Below are positions 26,366 to 35,661 of a stretch of 64,000 nucleotides of DNA, one piece after another (within the stretch, counting starts at the first letter, position 1; each line of letters starts with the position of its first letter). The stretch covers positions 186,001 through 250,000 of the forward strand of contig CAVRAV010000001.1 in NCBI GenBank assembly GCA_963719165.1, read 5' to 3'. The translations under genes were made by a program, and so were the position numbers. The stretch is from JAOUEA01 sp963719165 (lineage in GTDB: Bacteria; Actinomycetota; UBA4738; HRBIN12). The notes beneath the pieces were generated by a model. It saw nothing but the letters and a program-made list of their open reading frames with translations, was not told the origin of the DNA and did no database searches.

Positions 26366-27235
26366 GTGCGCGCTCGTCTGCGGGAGCTCTGGTCCTACCG
26401 GGAGATCCTCCTCAACCTCGTCCGCAAGGAGCTGAAGGTCAAGTACACGGCCTCGGTCCTTGGCGCGCTTTGGTCGGTGCTGAACCCGATCGTGTTCCTG
26501 GCGGTCTTCACGTTCGTGGTGAAGATCCTCGGCAACGAAACGCCGCACTACGCGGTCTTCCTGCTCTCGGGACTGCTCGCCTGGAACCTCTTCTCGGTGG
26601 CGCTCGGCAACGGCACGCGTTCGGTCATCGACAACGGGAACCTCGTCAAGAAGGTGTCCTTCCCTCGCGAGGTGCTCCCGCTCGCCGTCGTGGGGGTGGC
26701 CCTGTTCGACTTCGTGCTGCAATCCGCCGTGCTGCTGTTCTTCATGATCGTGACGGGATACGGGTTCCACCTCGCGGCGCTCCTGCTCTACCCCCTCTCG
26801 TTCGCGACCTTGGTCGTGTTCACCACGGCGCTGACGTTCTGGGTCGCGGCGGTCAACGTGCGCTACCGCGACGTCCAACACCTCATCGGCCTCGCCCTGC
26901 TCGTGTGGTTCTGGATGACTCCGATCGTGTACCCGGGTGGCCTGGTGCAGGACAAGCTCACCTCCGCGGCCGCCCCCTTCGCGCCGCACCTGTGGACCGC
27001 CTACCTGCTGAACCCGCTGACGCCCATCATCAGCGGCTTCCAGCGCGCGCTCTACTTCACGGTGACGTGGCCCCCCACCGCGACCACGCCCCACGTTGTC
27101 CGCGTCCTGCCCGACGTGAGCATCGCATGGCTCTCGGGCGCGATCGGCCTCGTCCTGGCCGGGTCGCTCGCCCTGCTCTATGCGACGTGGCGGCTGTTCT
27201 TCCGGCTCTCGGGCGACTTCGCGGAGGAGCTGTGA
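26366..27235 (+). CDS. Wzm-like ABC-2 polysaccharide export permease
   Basis: Membrane half of a glycan ABC exporter, 289 residues with six predicted helices. The amphipathic N-terminus LRELWSYREILLNLVRKELK and the ABC-2 pattern VKYTASVLGALWSVLNP match O-antigen or teichoic-acid exporters. The C-terminus overlaps the Wzt start. GTG 26366 has no good ribosome-binding site. A good one (AGGGAG, 26299-26304) precedes an in-frame stretch with no ATG/GTG/TTG, only ATC at 26312, so the true start may be upstream or a base may be wrong. Confidence 0.87.
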   Translation: MRARLRELWSYREILLNLVRKELKVKYTASVLGALWSVLNPIVFLAVFTFVVKILGNETPHYAVFLLSGLLAWNLFSVALGNGTRSVIDNGNLVKKVSFPREVLPLAVVGVALFDFVLQSAVLLFFMIVTGYGFHLAALLLYPLSFATLVVFTTALTFWVAAVNVRYRDVQHLIGLALLVWFWMTPIVYPGGLVQDKLTSAAAPFAPHLWTAYLLNPLTPIISGFQRALYFTVTWPPTATTPHVVRVLPDVSIAWLSGAIGLVLAGSLALLYATWRLFFRLSGDFAEEL

Positions 27236-28404
27236 GCGCGGCGATCGAGGTCGCGCACGTCTCGAAGAAGTTCCGGCTCTTCCGCGAGAAGCCGAGCTCC
27301 TTGAAGCAACGCGTCCTCTCCGGTCACATGCGGGCGGAGGATTTCTGGGCGCTGCGCGACGTGAGCTTCGCCGTCGAGCAGGGGACCTCGACGGGCCTGA
27401 TCGGGCACAACGGCTCGGGCAAGACGACGCTGCTCAAGTGCATCGCGGGCATCCTGCGTCCCACCGAGGGCACGATCCGCTACGGCGGTCGGGTGGCGGC
27501 GCTGCTCGAGCTCGGTGCGGGGTTCCACCCCGAGCTCACGGGTCGCGAGAACGTCTATCTGAACGCCGCCTTCCTCGGGCTCTCCCGTCACCAGACCGAG
27601 GCGGTGTACGACGACATCGTGGCGTTCGCGGAGATCGAGGACTTCATGGACAATCAGGTGAAGTTCTTCAGCTCGGGCATGCTGGTGCGCCTCGGCTTCG
27701 CGGTGGCCGTTCACGTCGACCCGGACGTGCTCCTGATCGACGAGGTGCTCGCCGTGGGCGACGAGGCGTTCCAGAAGCGCTGTCTCGACAAGATCCGAAG
27801 CTTCCAGGCGGAGGGCCGGACGATCGTGCTCGTGACCCATGCCCTCGACACCGTCGTCGCCGTGTGCGAGCGCGCGGTGATGCTCGAGCACGGGGCCGTC
27901 CATATGCAGGGCACGCCGCTGGACGTCGTGGCCGAGCTCCGTCACCGCCTGCTGCGCGACGACCCCGACTTCGTGGCCGAGGAGGGGTCGAGGGAGGTCG
28001 AGATCCACGACGTGACCATCCTGCCCGGCGACGAGCCCGGCCAACGCCTGCATCCCGGCCAGGACCTCGTGATCGAGGTCGAGCTCGTCGCGCACGAGCC
28101 GGTCCCCGCCGTCGACGCCTCGTTCGCCGTCGTCTCCGCCCACACGAACGAGGTCGTGCTCGTAGGCCGCACCTCGGACATCGGCCGCACGCTCGGCGCG
28201 GTGAACGGGCCTCGCCGCGTGCGCTTCCGGGTGCCCGCCACGGATTGGGTGGGAGGCAAGTACTTCGTCTCGGTGGGCCTCGAGGCACCCGGCGGCGCGC
28301 CGTATCACATCCAGACCCAGCGGTACTCGTTCGAGGCGATCGAGGCGGAACGACTTCCCGTCCCGCTGTTGGTCGAGGCCCGCTTCGAGGTCGAGGACCC
28401 GTGA
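27232..28404 (+). CDS. Wzt-like ABC exporter ATPase with carbohydrate-binding C-domain
   Basis: ATP-binding half of the glycan exporter, 390 residues. Walker A GHNGSGKTT (58-66), a signature region FFSSGMLVRLGFA, Walker B VLLIDEVLAVGDEAF. The C-terminal 130 residues or so form a beta-sandwich like the Wzt domain that recognises the capped polysaccharide. GTG 27232 overlaps the permease stop (GTGA) after a GGAGGAG ribosome-binding site. This pairing indicates that the polymer is finished in the cytosol and exported whole. Confidence 0.92.
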   Translation: MSAAIEVAHVSKKFRLFREKPSSLKQRVLSGHMRAEDFWALRDVSFAVEQGTSTGLIGHNGSGKTTLLKCIAGILRPTEGTIRYGGRVAALLELGAGFHPELTGRENVYLNAAFLGLSRHQTEAVYDDIVAFAEIEDFMDNQVKFFSSGMLVRLGFAVAVHVDPDVLLIDEVLAVGDEAFQKRCLDKIRSFQAEGRTIVLVTHALDTVVAVCERAVMLEHGAVHMQGTPLDVVAELRHRLLRDDPDFVAEEGSREVEIHDVTILPGDEPGQRLHPGQDLVIEVELVAHEPVPAVDASFAVVSAHTNEVVLVGRTSDIGRTLGAVNGPRRVRFRVPATDWVGGKYFVSVGLEAPGGAPYHIQTQRYSFEAIEAERLPVPLLVEARFEVEDP

Positions 28405-28481
28405 ATCCCAACCCCCCCGTAGCCCACCCGGAGCTGCACGACGCCGGCGTTCACACGACCGAAGGAAGGAAGCGACGCACC

Positions 28482-28856
28482 ATGTTGATCGGCCTGATCC
28501 TGCTCTCCGTGGGCCTCGCCGCCCTCGCCCAACTCACGCTCAAGCACGGCATGAACCAGGTAACGGCCGATCGCGGCGGCGTCGCCGTCCTCGACGGCAG
28601 CTCTCTCAGGTCCATGGCCACGAACGCCTCCGTGATCGGAGGCCTCGCGATCTTCGGCATCTCTGCCGTCGTCTGGCTGCTGGTGCTCTCGCGGGCGTCC
28701 CTGTCGTTCGCCTATCCGTTCGCGTCGCTCAGCTACCTCCTCATCGTGCTCGCCGCCCGGTTCGTGTTGCACGAGCAGATCCCGCCGCTGCGCTGGGTGG
28801 GGGTGGCCTGCATCATGACGGGGATCATCCTGGTCGCCCAGACCCCGCACAACTGA
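28482..28856 (+). CDS. SMR/EmrE-like small membrane transporter
   Basis: Four-helix membrane protein of 124 residues in the DMT/SMR superfamily. The motifs LILLSVGLAALAQLTLKHGM and YPFASLSYLLIVLAARFVLHE are typical. In sugar clusters such proteins (ArnE/ArnF-like) flip lipid-linked monosaccharides. ATG 28482 follows a GGAAGGA site at 28464-28470. The alternative GTG 28401 would overlap the Wzt stop and add a 27-residue hydrophilic leader. I prefer 28482 because family members begin directly with helix 1. The following GT2 could use the flipped substrate. Confidence 0.78.
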   Translation: MLIGLILLSVGLAALAQLTLKHGMNQVTADRGGVAVLDGSSLRSMATNASVIGGLAIFGISAVVWLLVLSRASLSFAYPFASLSYLLIVLAARFVLHEQIPPLRWVGVACIMTGIILVAQTPHN

Positions 28857-28864
28857 GCCGTTCC

Positions 28865-29749
28865 GTGCCCTCGACGTCCGTCACGGACCCCGCGGCGGCC
28901 GAGCTCGCCGTGGTGATCGTGAACTTCAATACGGGCGCCTACCTGGAACGATGCCTCGCGTCCCTGGCTACCCATCGCGGCGGCGTCGCCACGGATGTCC
29001 TCGTCATCGACAACGCATCCGTGGACGGGAGCCACACGGCGGCGATCGCCGCCCACCCCTGGGCCCGCCTCATCGAGAACGCGGAGAACGTCTATCTCTC
29101 GCCCGCGTGGAACCAAGGCGTGCGCGAGACCGCCGCTCCGTTCGTCTTGTTGTTGAACCCCGATGCGGAATGGTGGACGGGCACCCTGGAGGACCTCGTG
29201 AGCGTCGCGCGTTCGCACCCGCGCGCCGGCATCGTCGGTCCACGGGTGCTCAACCCGGACGGGACGGTGTACGCGAGTGGCCGGTCGTTCCCGAGCGTGA
29301 TCGACGCAACGGGCCACGCGTTCCTCGGCACGGTGCGGCCCCACAACGCGTTCTCCGAGCGCTACCGGCTCGCAGGGTGGGATCGGACCTCCGAGCGCAC
29401 CGTGGACTGGGTGAGCGGCTGCGCGATGCTGATGCCCCGTGCGGCGCTCGAGGACGTCGGCCACTTCGACGAAGGGTTCCCGCTCTTCGGGGAGGAGCTC
29501 GACATGGCCACGCGGCTCCGCGACGCCGGGTGGTCGGTCCTCTACACGCCGGCGGCCGAGGTGATCCACGAGATCGGCGTGTCCACGGGGCGCTCCCGTC
29601 GGATCTTGCTCATGCACTCCACCAGTGTGTTCCGCTACTACCGCAAGCATCGTGCCGCCGGCTGGCGGCGGCTAACCTTGCCGTTCGCGTGGGTGGCGCT
29701 GCGCCTGCGCGCGGAACTCGAGGCGTTGCGAGGGAGGGTGGCCACATGA
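28865..29749 (+). CDS. GT2 rhamnosyltransferase-like enzyme (WbbL family)
   Basis: Inverting GT-A glycosyltransferase of 294 residues. VVIVNFNTGAYLERCLASL, VIDNASVDGS, LLLNPDAEW (the DXD-like metal site) and a GCAMLMPRAA segment match the dTDP-rhamnosyltransferases of the WbbL/RfbN group. In mycobacteria WbbL transfers rhamnose to GlcNAc-PP-decaprenol to begin the arabinogalactan linker. The adjacent ManC-like gene repeats the mycobacterial order. GTG 28865 lies 8 bp after the transporter. Acceptor and exact linkage remain inferred. Confidence 0.83.
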   Translation: MPSTSVTDPAAAELAVVIVNFNTGAYLERCLASLATHRGGVATDVLVIDNASVDGSHTAAIAAHPWARLIENAENVYLSPAWNQGVRETAAPFVLLLNPDAEWWTGTLEDLVSVARSHPRAGIVGPRVLNPDGTVYASGRSFPSVIDATGHAFLGTVRPHNAFSERYRLAGWDRTSERTVDWVSGCAMLMPRAALEDVGHFDEGFPLFGEELDMATRLRDAGWSVLYTPAAEVIHEIGVSTGRSRRILLMHSTSVFRYYRKHRAAGWRRLTLPFAWVALRLRAELEALRGRVAT

Positions 29750-30801
29750 AGGCGGTCGTGCTCGTCGGCGGGGAGGGGACGCGCATGCGGCCCCTCACCG
29801 AGACCGTGCCCAAGCCGCTGCTCCCGCTCCTCGACCGCCACGCGCTCGACCACGTTCTGGACCACCTCGCGCGCCACGACGTGCACGAGGTCGTGCTGTC
29901 CTCCCCGTACCTGGAGGGCACGTTCCACCCGTTCATCGAGGCGCGCGCCGGCGATCCCGCGATCGCGTGGGTCACCGAGACGGAGGCCCTGGGCACGGGC
30001 GGGGCCATCGTGAACGCGCTCGGTCGCCTCGGCGCCGAGCCGTTCTTCGCGCTCAACGGCGACATCCTCACCGACCTCGACCTCACCGCGATGCTTGCCC
30101 AGCACCGAGCGAATGACGCGGCCGTCTCGATCGCGCTGCACCGCGTCGACGACGCCCGCGCGTTCGGGCTCGTCGAGACGGAGGGGGACGGCCGCGTCCG
30201 GGCCTTCCGTGAGAAGCCCGCGGACTCGATCCCGGGGCTCATCAACGCCGGCACGTACCTGTTGGATCCGCTCGTGTTGCGAGACTGGGAGCCGGGGACG
30301 AAGCTCTCGATCGAACGGGACATCTTCCCCGCGGTCATCGGGGCCGGCCGCCGCGTCTTCGGCTTCTCCTCGAACGCCTATTGGCTCGATCTCGGCACCC
30401 CCGCCAAGTACTTGGAGGCCCACTTCGACATGATGCGGGGAAGGGTGCACGGGGTCTCCTACCCGTCGCCCTGGGTGGGCGAGGGCGCCTCGATCGATCT
30501 GCGCGCCCATCTGGGCCGCTGGGTCGCGGTCGGGGCGGCGGCCCGCGTGGGCGCCGACGCCGAGATCGACGATTCCGTGCTCTTGGCGGATGCCGTGGTG
30601 GGCGCGGGCGCCAAGGTGGTCCGCTCGATCCTCGGGAAAGGGGCACACGTGGGCGCGGGCGCGATCCTCATCGACAGCGTGCTGGGCGAGCGCGCCCGGG
30701 TCCCCGCCGCCTCGACCCTCGAGGCCGCGCGGATCTCAGGCCGGACCTCAGGCCCGAACTCAGGCGGGACCGAGGCGGGGCTCCCGCCCGGCGCATCCTG
30801 A
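29746..30801 (+). CDS. manC: NDP-sugar pyrophosphorylase, mannose-1-phosphate guanylyltransferase type
   Basis: Makes GDP-mannose or a related NDP-sugar, 351 residues. The nucleotidyltransferase domain begins KAVVLVGGEGTRMRPLT and has FALNGDIL and FREKP. A left-handed beta-helix tail (about 245-330) follows, then a Ser/Gly-rich end. ATG 29746 overlaps the GT2 stop and follows a GGGAGGG site. Phosphomannomutase and SIS isomerase genes further on (46427, 48013) complete a mannose route, which favours GDP-mannose over dTDP-glucose. Confidence 0.8.
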   Translation: MKAVVLVGGEGTRMRPLTETVPKPLLPLLDRHALDHVLDHLARHDVHEVVLSSPYLEGTFHPFIEARAGDPAIAWVTETEALGTGGAIVNALGRLGAEPFFALNGDILTDLDLTAMLAQHRANDAAVSIALHRVDDARAFGLVETEGDGRVRAFREKPADSIPGLINAGTYLLDPLVLRDWEPGTKLSIERDIFPAVIGAGRRVFGFSSNAYWLDLGTPAKYLEAHFDMMRGRVHGVSYPSPWVGEGASIDLRAHLGRWVAVGAAARVGADAEIDDSVLLADAVVGAGAKVVRSILGKGAHVGAGAILIDSVLGERARVPAASTLEAARISGRTSGPNSGGTEAGLPPGAS

Positions 30802-30869
30802 TTCAACCTACGGCCGCCGCAGGACGATGTGATAGCTTCACCGACTTGACCGGGGGGTCAGCCATCCGC

Positions 30870-32705
30870 ATGCGTCGCACACGCTTCCTCGCGCCCGTAC
30901 TCGTCGCCGGTCTCGCGATCGGATCCGCCTCGATCGCCCCCATCGTTCCGGCGCTCGCCGCGGGCCCGGGCACCACCGTGAACGGGGGCGTCTTGCGCGG
31001 TCCCCAGGACGCCCCCGCCGCCCAGGCTCGGGGGAGCGGATTCACGTTCTTCGGCTCAGGGGACGGCCACGGGCTCGGGATGTCGCAGTGGGGCGCGTAC
31101 GGGCTGGCGCAGGCAGGATGGGGCTACAAGAAGATCCTGACCCATTTCTTCTCCGGGACGAAGGTCGCCAAGGCCGCGAACCCCGTGAAGAACATCCGGG
31201 TGGAGCTCACGTACGATCGCACCTCGATCCACCTCACGGCGAAGATCGCCCCCGTCAAGCTTTCGGTGGGACGCCCGGCGCCCAAGGGGACGCCGGTGGG
31301 CAAGATCCCCGTCGGCGCCACGTGGAGCGTGAACGCGGCCCCCGACGGCTACGCGGTGCGCGACGCCGCCGGCGACCTCGTGGGCCAGAAGACGTGGGGC
31401 GGTCCCTCGTTCAACCTCTATGCCACCTACGCGGACCGCGGGGGGCGTGTGTTCGTGCCCGAGGCCGATGCCATCTGGCACCGCGGGTTCACCTACGCAC
31501 ACGGCCTCCTCGAGTTCAACGAGTACGGCTGCGGCTCGGGCGGGTGTTCCGAGCGTCTGATCCTGCCGGTGGGCTTCGAGCAGTACCTGCTGGGGATCGG
31601 CGAGGTGCCGAGCTCGTGGCCACTCGATGCCCTGCGCTCTCAGGCCGTCGCCGCACGCACCTACGCCTCCTACTCGATCCGTCACTACGGGTTGCGGAAG
31701 TCATGCAACTGCCACATCACGGATGGCGCCGGCGACCAGACCTACGTCGGTTATTCGAAGGAGCAGGGCGCGCAGGGCAGGCGGTGGATCGGCGCCGTGA
31801 ACGCCACGAAGGGCCGCGTGATCACGTACAAGGGCTCGCTGATCCAGGCGTTCTTCGCGGCATCCGACGGCGGTCACTCGGAGAACGTCGAAGATGCCTG
31901 GCACGGCGGGAACCCGGCCTACGCCGTCCCCTACCTGCGCGGTGTGTGTGACCCGGGGGAGTACACCTCGGCGAACCCCTGGACGGATTGGCGCTACTCC
32001 TTCGGCGCTCCCGAGCTCACCGCTCGGTTGTCCCCGTACACGGGTGCCATCGGCCGCGTGAGCGGGTTCCCCAAGGTCGTGCGCGGCGCGGGCGGCCGCG
32101 TGATCCGAGCCACCGTGCGTGGCGCCGGGGGAGCGGCTGCCGTCACGGGTACGGAGCTGCGGGCCGCGCTCGGCCTGCCCGACGACCGGGTCTGGATCAA
32201 CCAGGACAAGAACATCGTCGGGGCGGTGCGGGCGAAGTACGACAGCGTGATGTGTCGTCCTGGCCTGCCCACCACCCCCGTCCTGACGCTCCCCCACGGT
32301 TCCCGGCAGCGGTTCCAGACGGGTGGGATCTATCGCAACGGCGCGGCCGACGTGACCGTGTGGCTGAGGGGCCCGATCGACACGGAGTACGTGGGCGCGG
32401 GCGGGGCCACCGGGGCCCTCGGGCTGCCCGTGTCCGACGTCGCCGCGGTGGGCCGCGCGCGCACGACGTGCGCCTCGTGTCGGCGGATCATGTTCGAGCA
32501 CGGACGCATCTACTCGAAGGCCGGCGCGGGGACCCACGCCCTGTGGGGCGCCGTGCTCAAGGCCTACCTCGCCCACGGCGGGACGACGGGCCACCTCGGG
32601 TTCCCGACGAGCCGCGTCCACGGCAACGGGGCGGGAGCCACGTCGGCGACGTTCGAGCACGGCCGCATCGATTGCCCGGGCGGCGGCACCTGTACGGTGG
32701 GCTGA
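30870..32705 (+). CDS. Secreted SpoIID/LytB-domain protein with LGFP repeats
   Basis: Exported cell-wall protein of 611 residues. Signal peptide 1-31 (ends ALAA). A SpoIID/LytB domain spans about 60-390; its core GEVPSSWPLDALRSQAVAAR carries the glutamate that in SpoIID cleaves glycan strands. The remainder holds LGFP-type repeats (ALGLPVSDVA, HLGFPTSRVH), which bind wall glycans. Several cysteine pairs suggest disulfides. It could remodel peptidoglycan during growth. The 68 bp before it contain TGACC-GGGG-GGTCA, a small inverted repeat. It converges on the DUF3105 pair with only 3 bp between stops. Confidence 0.87.
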   Translation: MRRTRFLAPVLVAGLAIGSASIAPIVPALAAGPGTTVNGGVLRGPQDAPAAQARGSGFTFFGSGDGHGLGMSQWGAYGLAQAGWGYKKILTHFFSGTKVAKAANPVKNIRVELTYDRTSIHLTAKIAPVKLSVGRPAPKGTPVGKIPVGATWSVNAAPDGYAVRDAAGDLVGQKTWGGPSFNLYATYADRGGRVFVPEADAIWHRGFTYAHGLLEFNEYGCGSGGCSERLILPVGFEQYLLGIGEVPSSWPLDALRSQAVAARTYASYSIRHYGLRKSCNCHITDGAGDQTYVGYSKEQGAQGRRWIGAVNATKGRVITYKGSLIQAFFAASDGGHSENVEDAWHGGNPAYAVPYLRGVCDPGEYTSANPWTDWRYSFGAPELTARLSPYTGAIGRVSGFPKVVRGAGGRVIRATVRGAGGAAAVTGTELRAALGLPDDRVWINQDKNIVGAVRAKYDSVMCRPGLPTTPVLTLPHGSRQRFQTGGIYRNGAADVTVWLRGPIDTEYVGAGGATGALGLPVSDVAAVGRARTTCASCRRIMFEHGRIYSKAGAGTHALWGAVLKAYLAHGGTTGHLGFPTSRVHGNGAGATSATFEHGRIDCPGGGTCTVG

Positions 32706-32708
32706 GCC

Positions 32709-33464
32709 CTAGCAGTCGTCCGACCTGGTGGGCTCGGGGGCGTTCGTGGTGCAGGCGAACGCGCCGACGAACCCGTTCGCGATCGTGACGGCCTGATCGG
32801 CGGTCACTTCCGCCGGACAGGTTTGGAGCTTGTTCCAGGCGGTCATGGCCAGGGCGGTCCCGTCGGGGAGTTGGGGATAGGGCGCGAGGAGCGTGTTCTT
32901 CTGGGCCTCGGCCACCTGAGCGAGCTGGCGCACGGTCCCGGCGGCGAGCGCGCCGTCGCCGTCGGCGCGGTAGTAGAGGATCACGCCCGCATGCTCCAGG
33001 AAGTGGACGGCCTCGGTTTCGTCGACGGGCTCGGTGTAGACGGCGGGAGCTGTGGGCAGGGGCGAGGGTGCGTGGATCCCCGACGTGGCCGGGTGTTGGT
33101 CGTAGGAGGTCGTCTGTCCCGGCTGGAGGTGCTGTCCACCCGGGGCGTCGGCCAAGGGCGTCTGGACCGCCGAGCAGCCGGCGGCGCTCGCGGCCGTCAC
33201 GGCCGCCTCCGGGATCTTGCCGGGCCCGGGTGCGCGCTGGATGAACCAGATGACCGCGAACGCCCCCAGGCCCACGGCGCCGAAGATCGCGGCGCGCCGG
33301 ACCGCCGCCCGCCGCACCTCTCGCTTGCGCGCCGCCTCCTTCACCGCCCGCGCCTGCTCCTTGCGGTCCCGGCGGGAGGCGGACGCGACGCGCGGCGAGC
33401 CGTTGGGGGTGGGCGCGCCGGCGGGTGAGGGCCGGTTCCGCGGCCTGCGCTTCTTCTTGGCCAT
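32709..33464 (-). CDS. DUF3105 membrane-anchored protein, second of a tandem pair
   Basis: Protein of 251 residues. A very basic N-terminus (1-55), one membrane helix (about 58-77) and an extracytoplasmic DUF3105 domain with YDQHPATSGIH, FLEHAGVILYYR and a late Cys. DUF3105 has no assigned function. The conserved His residues (HP, GIH, LEHAG) could bind metal. The gene begins at ATG 33464, directly after the stop of its paralogue (no gap), so the pair came from duplication and is translated together. Confidence 0.82.
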   Translation of the reverse strand: MAKKKRRPRNRPSPAGAPTPNGSPRVASASRRDRKEQARAVKEAARKREVRRAAVRRAAIFGAVGLGAFAVIWFIQRAPGPGKIPEAAVTAASAAGCSAVQTPLADAPGGQHLQPGQTTSYDQHPATSGIHAPSPLPTAPAVYTEPVDETEAVHFLEHAGVILYYRADGDGALAAGTVRQLAQVAEAQKNTLLAPYPQLPDGTALAMTAWNKLQTCPAEVTADQAVTIANGFVGAFACTTNAPEPTRSDDC

Positions 33465-34259
33465 CTACATCGAGGCCGTCGGCTCCCGAGCCACCCCGAT
33501 GTACTGGCGGTCCGGGTACGTGTTCGCGTACTGCGAGGTGAAATCGAACGCGACGGCGAGGCTGGGCTGGGCGCAGGTCTGGAGCCGGTGCCAGGCGACG
33601 AGCGCCATCTGCACGCCCGCGGGCAGCGACCCCTGTTGCCCCTGATCGGGGAAGTCGTAGGGGGCCACGATGATCTTCGTCTGACCCACGTTCGCGGTCT
33701 GGCTGTAGAAGGCCCGGATCGCCTTGACCTCCGGCGTGTCAGCCGCCGCGGGCGCGTACCACACGATCGCCCCCGCATGCTCCAGGGCGTGGATCGAGCG
33801 GTAGATGTCGGGCGGCCGGTCGTAGACGCCGGGGGTGGCCGGGGTGGGGTCGTGGGGACCCGAGGCCGGCGGGATCGTCGGGTAGTCCGAGAGCGGGGGC
33901 GCGGTGGGGGCCAGGGGGTCGCCGATGTGCACGTGGTCGATGTCGGGATCCTTGCCCGGGGCGTTCTGGAAGTTCGGCGTGTCCGCGACGGCGTCGCACC
34001 CCGCCGCCTTCGCGGCATCGCTCGCGCCGTCGAGGAGCGACTGCGGCGAGGCGAGCTGCCCGGCGTCGCTGCCGCCGGGCTTCACCACGAAGGCGACCAC
34101 GATCGCCGTCACCACGGCGAGGGACAGGAGCACGAGGCCGATCCGCCGGTTGCGGTTGCGCGCCGCCATCTGACGTTGGATCCGCTCGCGCTCGAGGCGC
34201 GCGGATTCACGGCGTTCCGCCTTGGTCTGCCTGCGGTTGGCATCTCCCGGGTTGGCCAC
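33465..34259 (-). CDS. DUF3105 membrane-anchored protein, first of a tandem pair
   Basis: Paralogue of the next gene, 264 residues: charged N-terminus, membrane helix near 40-60, then DUF3105 with IPPASGPHDPTP, ALEHAGAIVWYAP and VAWHRLQTCAQP. The start is GTG 34259, supported by an AGGAGAG ribosome-binding site 6 nt upstream. The two copies differ in many positions but share the His and Cys motifs. Function unknown. The 112 bp before it contain a CGGCGCGCCG palindrome at 34338-34347 and no RNA gene. Confidence 0.82.
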   Translation of the reverse strand: MANPGDANRRQTKAERRESARLERERIQRQMAARNRNRRIGLVLLSLAVVTAIVVAFVVKPGGSDAGQLASPQSLLDGASDAAKAAGCDAVADTPNFQNAPGKDPDIDHVHIGDPLAPTAPPLSDYPTIPPASGPHDPTPATPGVYDRPPDIYRSIHALEHAGAIVWYAPAAADTPEVKAIRAFYSQTANVGQTKIIVAPYDFPDQGQQGSLPAGVQMALVAWHRLQTCAQPSLAVAFDFTSQYANTYPDRQYIGVAREPTASM

Positions 34260-34371
34260 GTACGGCTCTCCTGATCAGCTGGGGAATCACCTGCTCGTTC
34301 TCCGAGCGAAGCGCGCCGACCAACCCAGCGTACCGAACGGCGCGCCGGTGCCGGGGATGTCGGCGGGGCCT

Positions 34372-35661
34372 TCAGCGGAACGTCGCGATATCGTCAAGCT
34401 CGATCGGCGGCCGAGGCCGCACCGAGGCGTCCCGCGACATGCGACCGCATGCCACGGCGCCAAGGGCAGACCATGACGGGTCCACACCGAGCGCCGTTCG
34501 TACCTCCCGCTGGCAGAACAATGTGGACGAGATCCAACAGGCTGCCAGTCCCTGGGCGCTGAGGCCCAGCAGGAGGGTCTGGACGGCCGCGCCGCCGGCG
34601 AGCATGAACATCTCTCGCTCGGCCTGCGTGCGCTCCTCATCGGGGTAGGCGTGCGAGCCCTCGACGCTCAGCCACGGAACGATGAGGGTCGGCGCCGCCC
34701 CGAGCACCGCATCGCTCTTGGCGATGCGCCGCGCGATGACGTCCTCGGGCACCCCGTCGCCGAGGAGATCCGCGCGCCAGGCCAGCGCCATCGCGGCCAG
34801 CAGCGCGGCGCGCCCGGATGCGGTGCTGAGCACGGTGAACCGCCACGGGCGCGTGTGATGCGGCGCCGGCGCCGTGCACGCGGCCGCGATCGCCTCCTCG
34901 ATCGCCTCGCGAGGCACCTCGCCGGGCGCGAAGGACCGGATGGTGCGGCGAGCGTGCAGCGCCTGCAGCGGCGACGTTCGGAACAGGTCCTCCTCCGGGG
35001 CGCGGACGAGGTCGGCGGCCGGGCCGTCGGGCGCCTCGCCGCGGTCGACGCCGCGCACGAGCGCCACGGGGACGCGGGAGGCCTTCGCCATCACGAGTCC
35101 GCTGGCGGCCGCGACCTCGTCAGCGAGCGCCACCTCGGTCGTTTCCAGGAGGCGGCCGTGGTGATCGCGTCCACCGCGGAGGTCGATCACCGCCGGCAGG
35201 CCGGCGCACCCGATGGCGACGTTGACGAGTCCGTTGCGCCAGGCACGCCCGAAGGTGTCGGTGATCACCACGCCCACGCGCACGCCGAGCCTGCCGCCGA
35301 TGGCGGCGCGCAGCCGTTCGGCGGATCCGTCGGGGTCCTCGGGGAGGAGCGCGAGCGTGCCCGGCTCCACGTTCGAAGCGTCCACCCCGGCGTTCGCGCA
35401 TACGAACCCATGAGCGGTCTCCGCGATCACCAGCTCCCCGCGACGGGCGACCACGCGCGCCGTCTCGCGTGCGACCGCATCGATCCGGTCCTCGCCGGGG
35501 ACAAGACGGCCCTCCGCCTTCGACACGATCTTCTGCGTCACGGCGACGACGTCGCCGTCCGCGATCCCCTTGTGAGAAAGGGCCTGGACGAGGAGCTCGG
35601 CGAGATCGTCGCCGGGCCGGATCTCGGGGATGCCCTCGACCGCTTCGATCCGCAGGCTCAT
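34372..35661 (-). CDS. fbiB: Bifunctional F420:gamma-glutamyl ligase / FMN-dependent reductase
   Basis: Adds the glutamate tail to coenzyme F420-0 and reduces the dehydro precursor. 429 residues in two domains: CofE-like ligase (about 1-245; ALSHKGIADGDVVAVTQKIVSKAEG, VVITDTFGRAWRNGLVNVAIG) and a nitroreductase-family domain (about 250-429; ARRTIRSF, HHTRPWRF, LSAQGLAACWISS). The fusion is the actinobacterial form. ATG 35661 overlaps the fbiA stop as ATGA. The frame stays open far upstream of ATG 35661, antisense to fbiC; that part is not coding. Confidence 0.93.
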   Translation of the reverse strand: MSLRIEAVEGIPEIRPGDDLAELLVQALSHKGIADGDVVAVTQKIVSKAEGRLVPGEDRIDAVARETARVVARRGELVIAETAHGFVCANAGVDASNVEPGTLALLPEDPDGSAERLRAAIGGRLGVRVGVVITDTFGRAWRNGLVNVAIGCAGLPAVIDLRGGRDHHGRLLETTEVALADEVAAASGLVMAKASRVPVALVRGVDRGEAPDGPAADLVRAPEEDLFRTSPLQALHARRTIRSFAPGEVPREAIEEAIAAACTAPAPHHTRPWRFTVLSTASGRAALLAAMALAWRADLLGDGVPEDVIARRIAKSDAVLGAAPTLIVPWLSVEGSHAYPDEERTQAEREMFMLAGGAAVQTLLLGLSAQGLAACWISSTLFCQREVRTALGVDPSWSALGAVACGRMSRDASVRPRPPIELDDIATFR

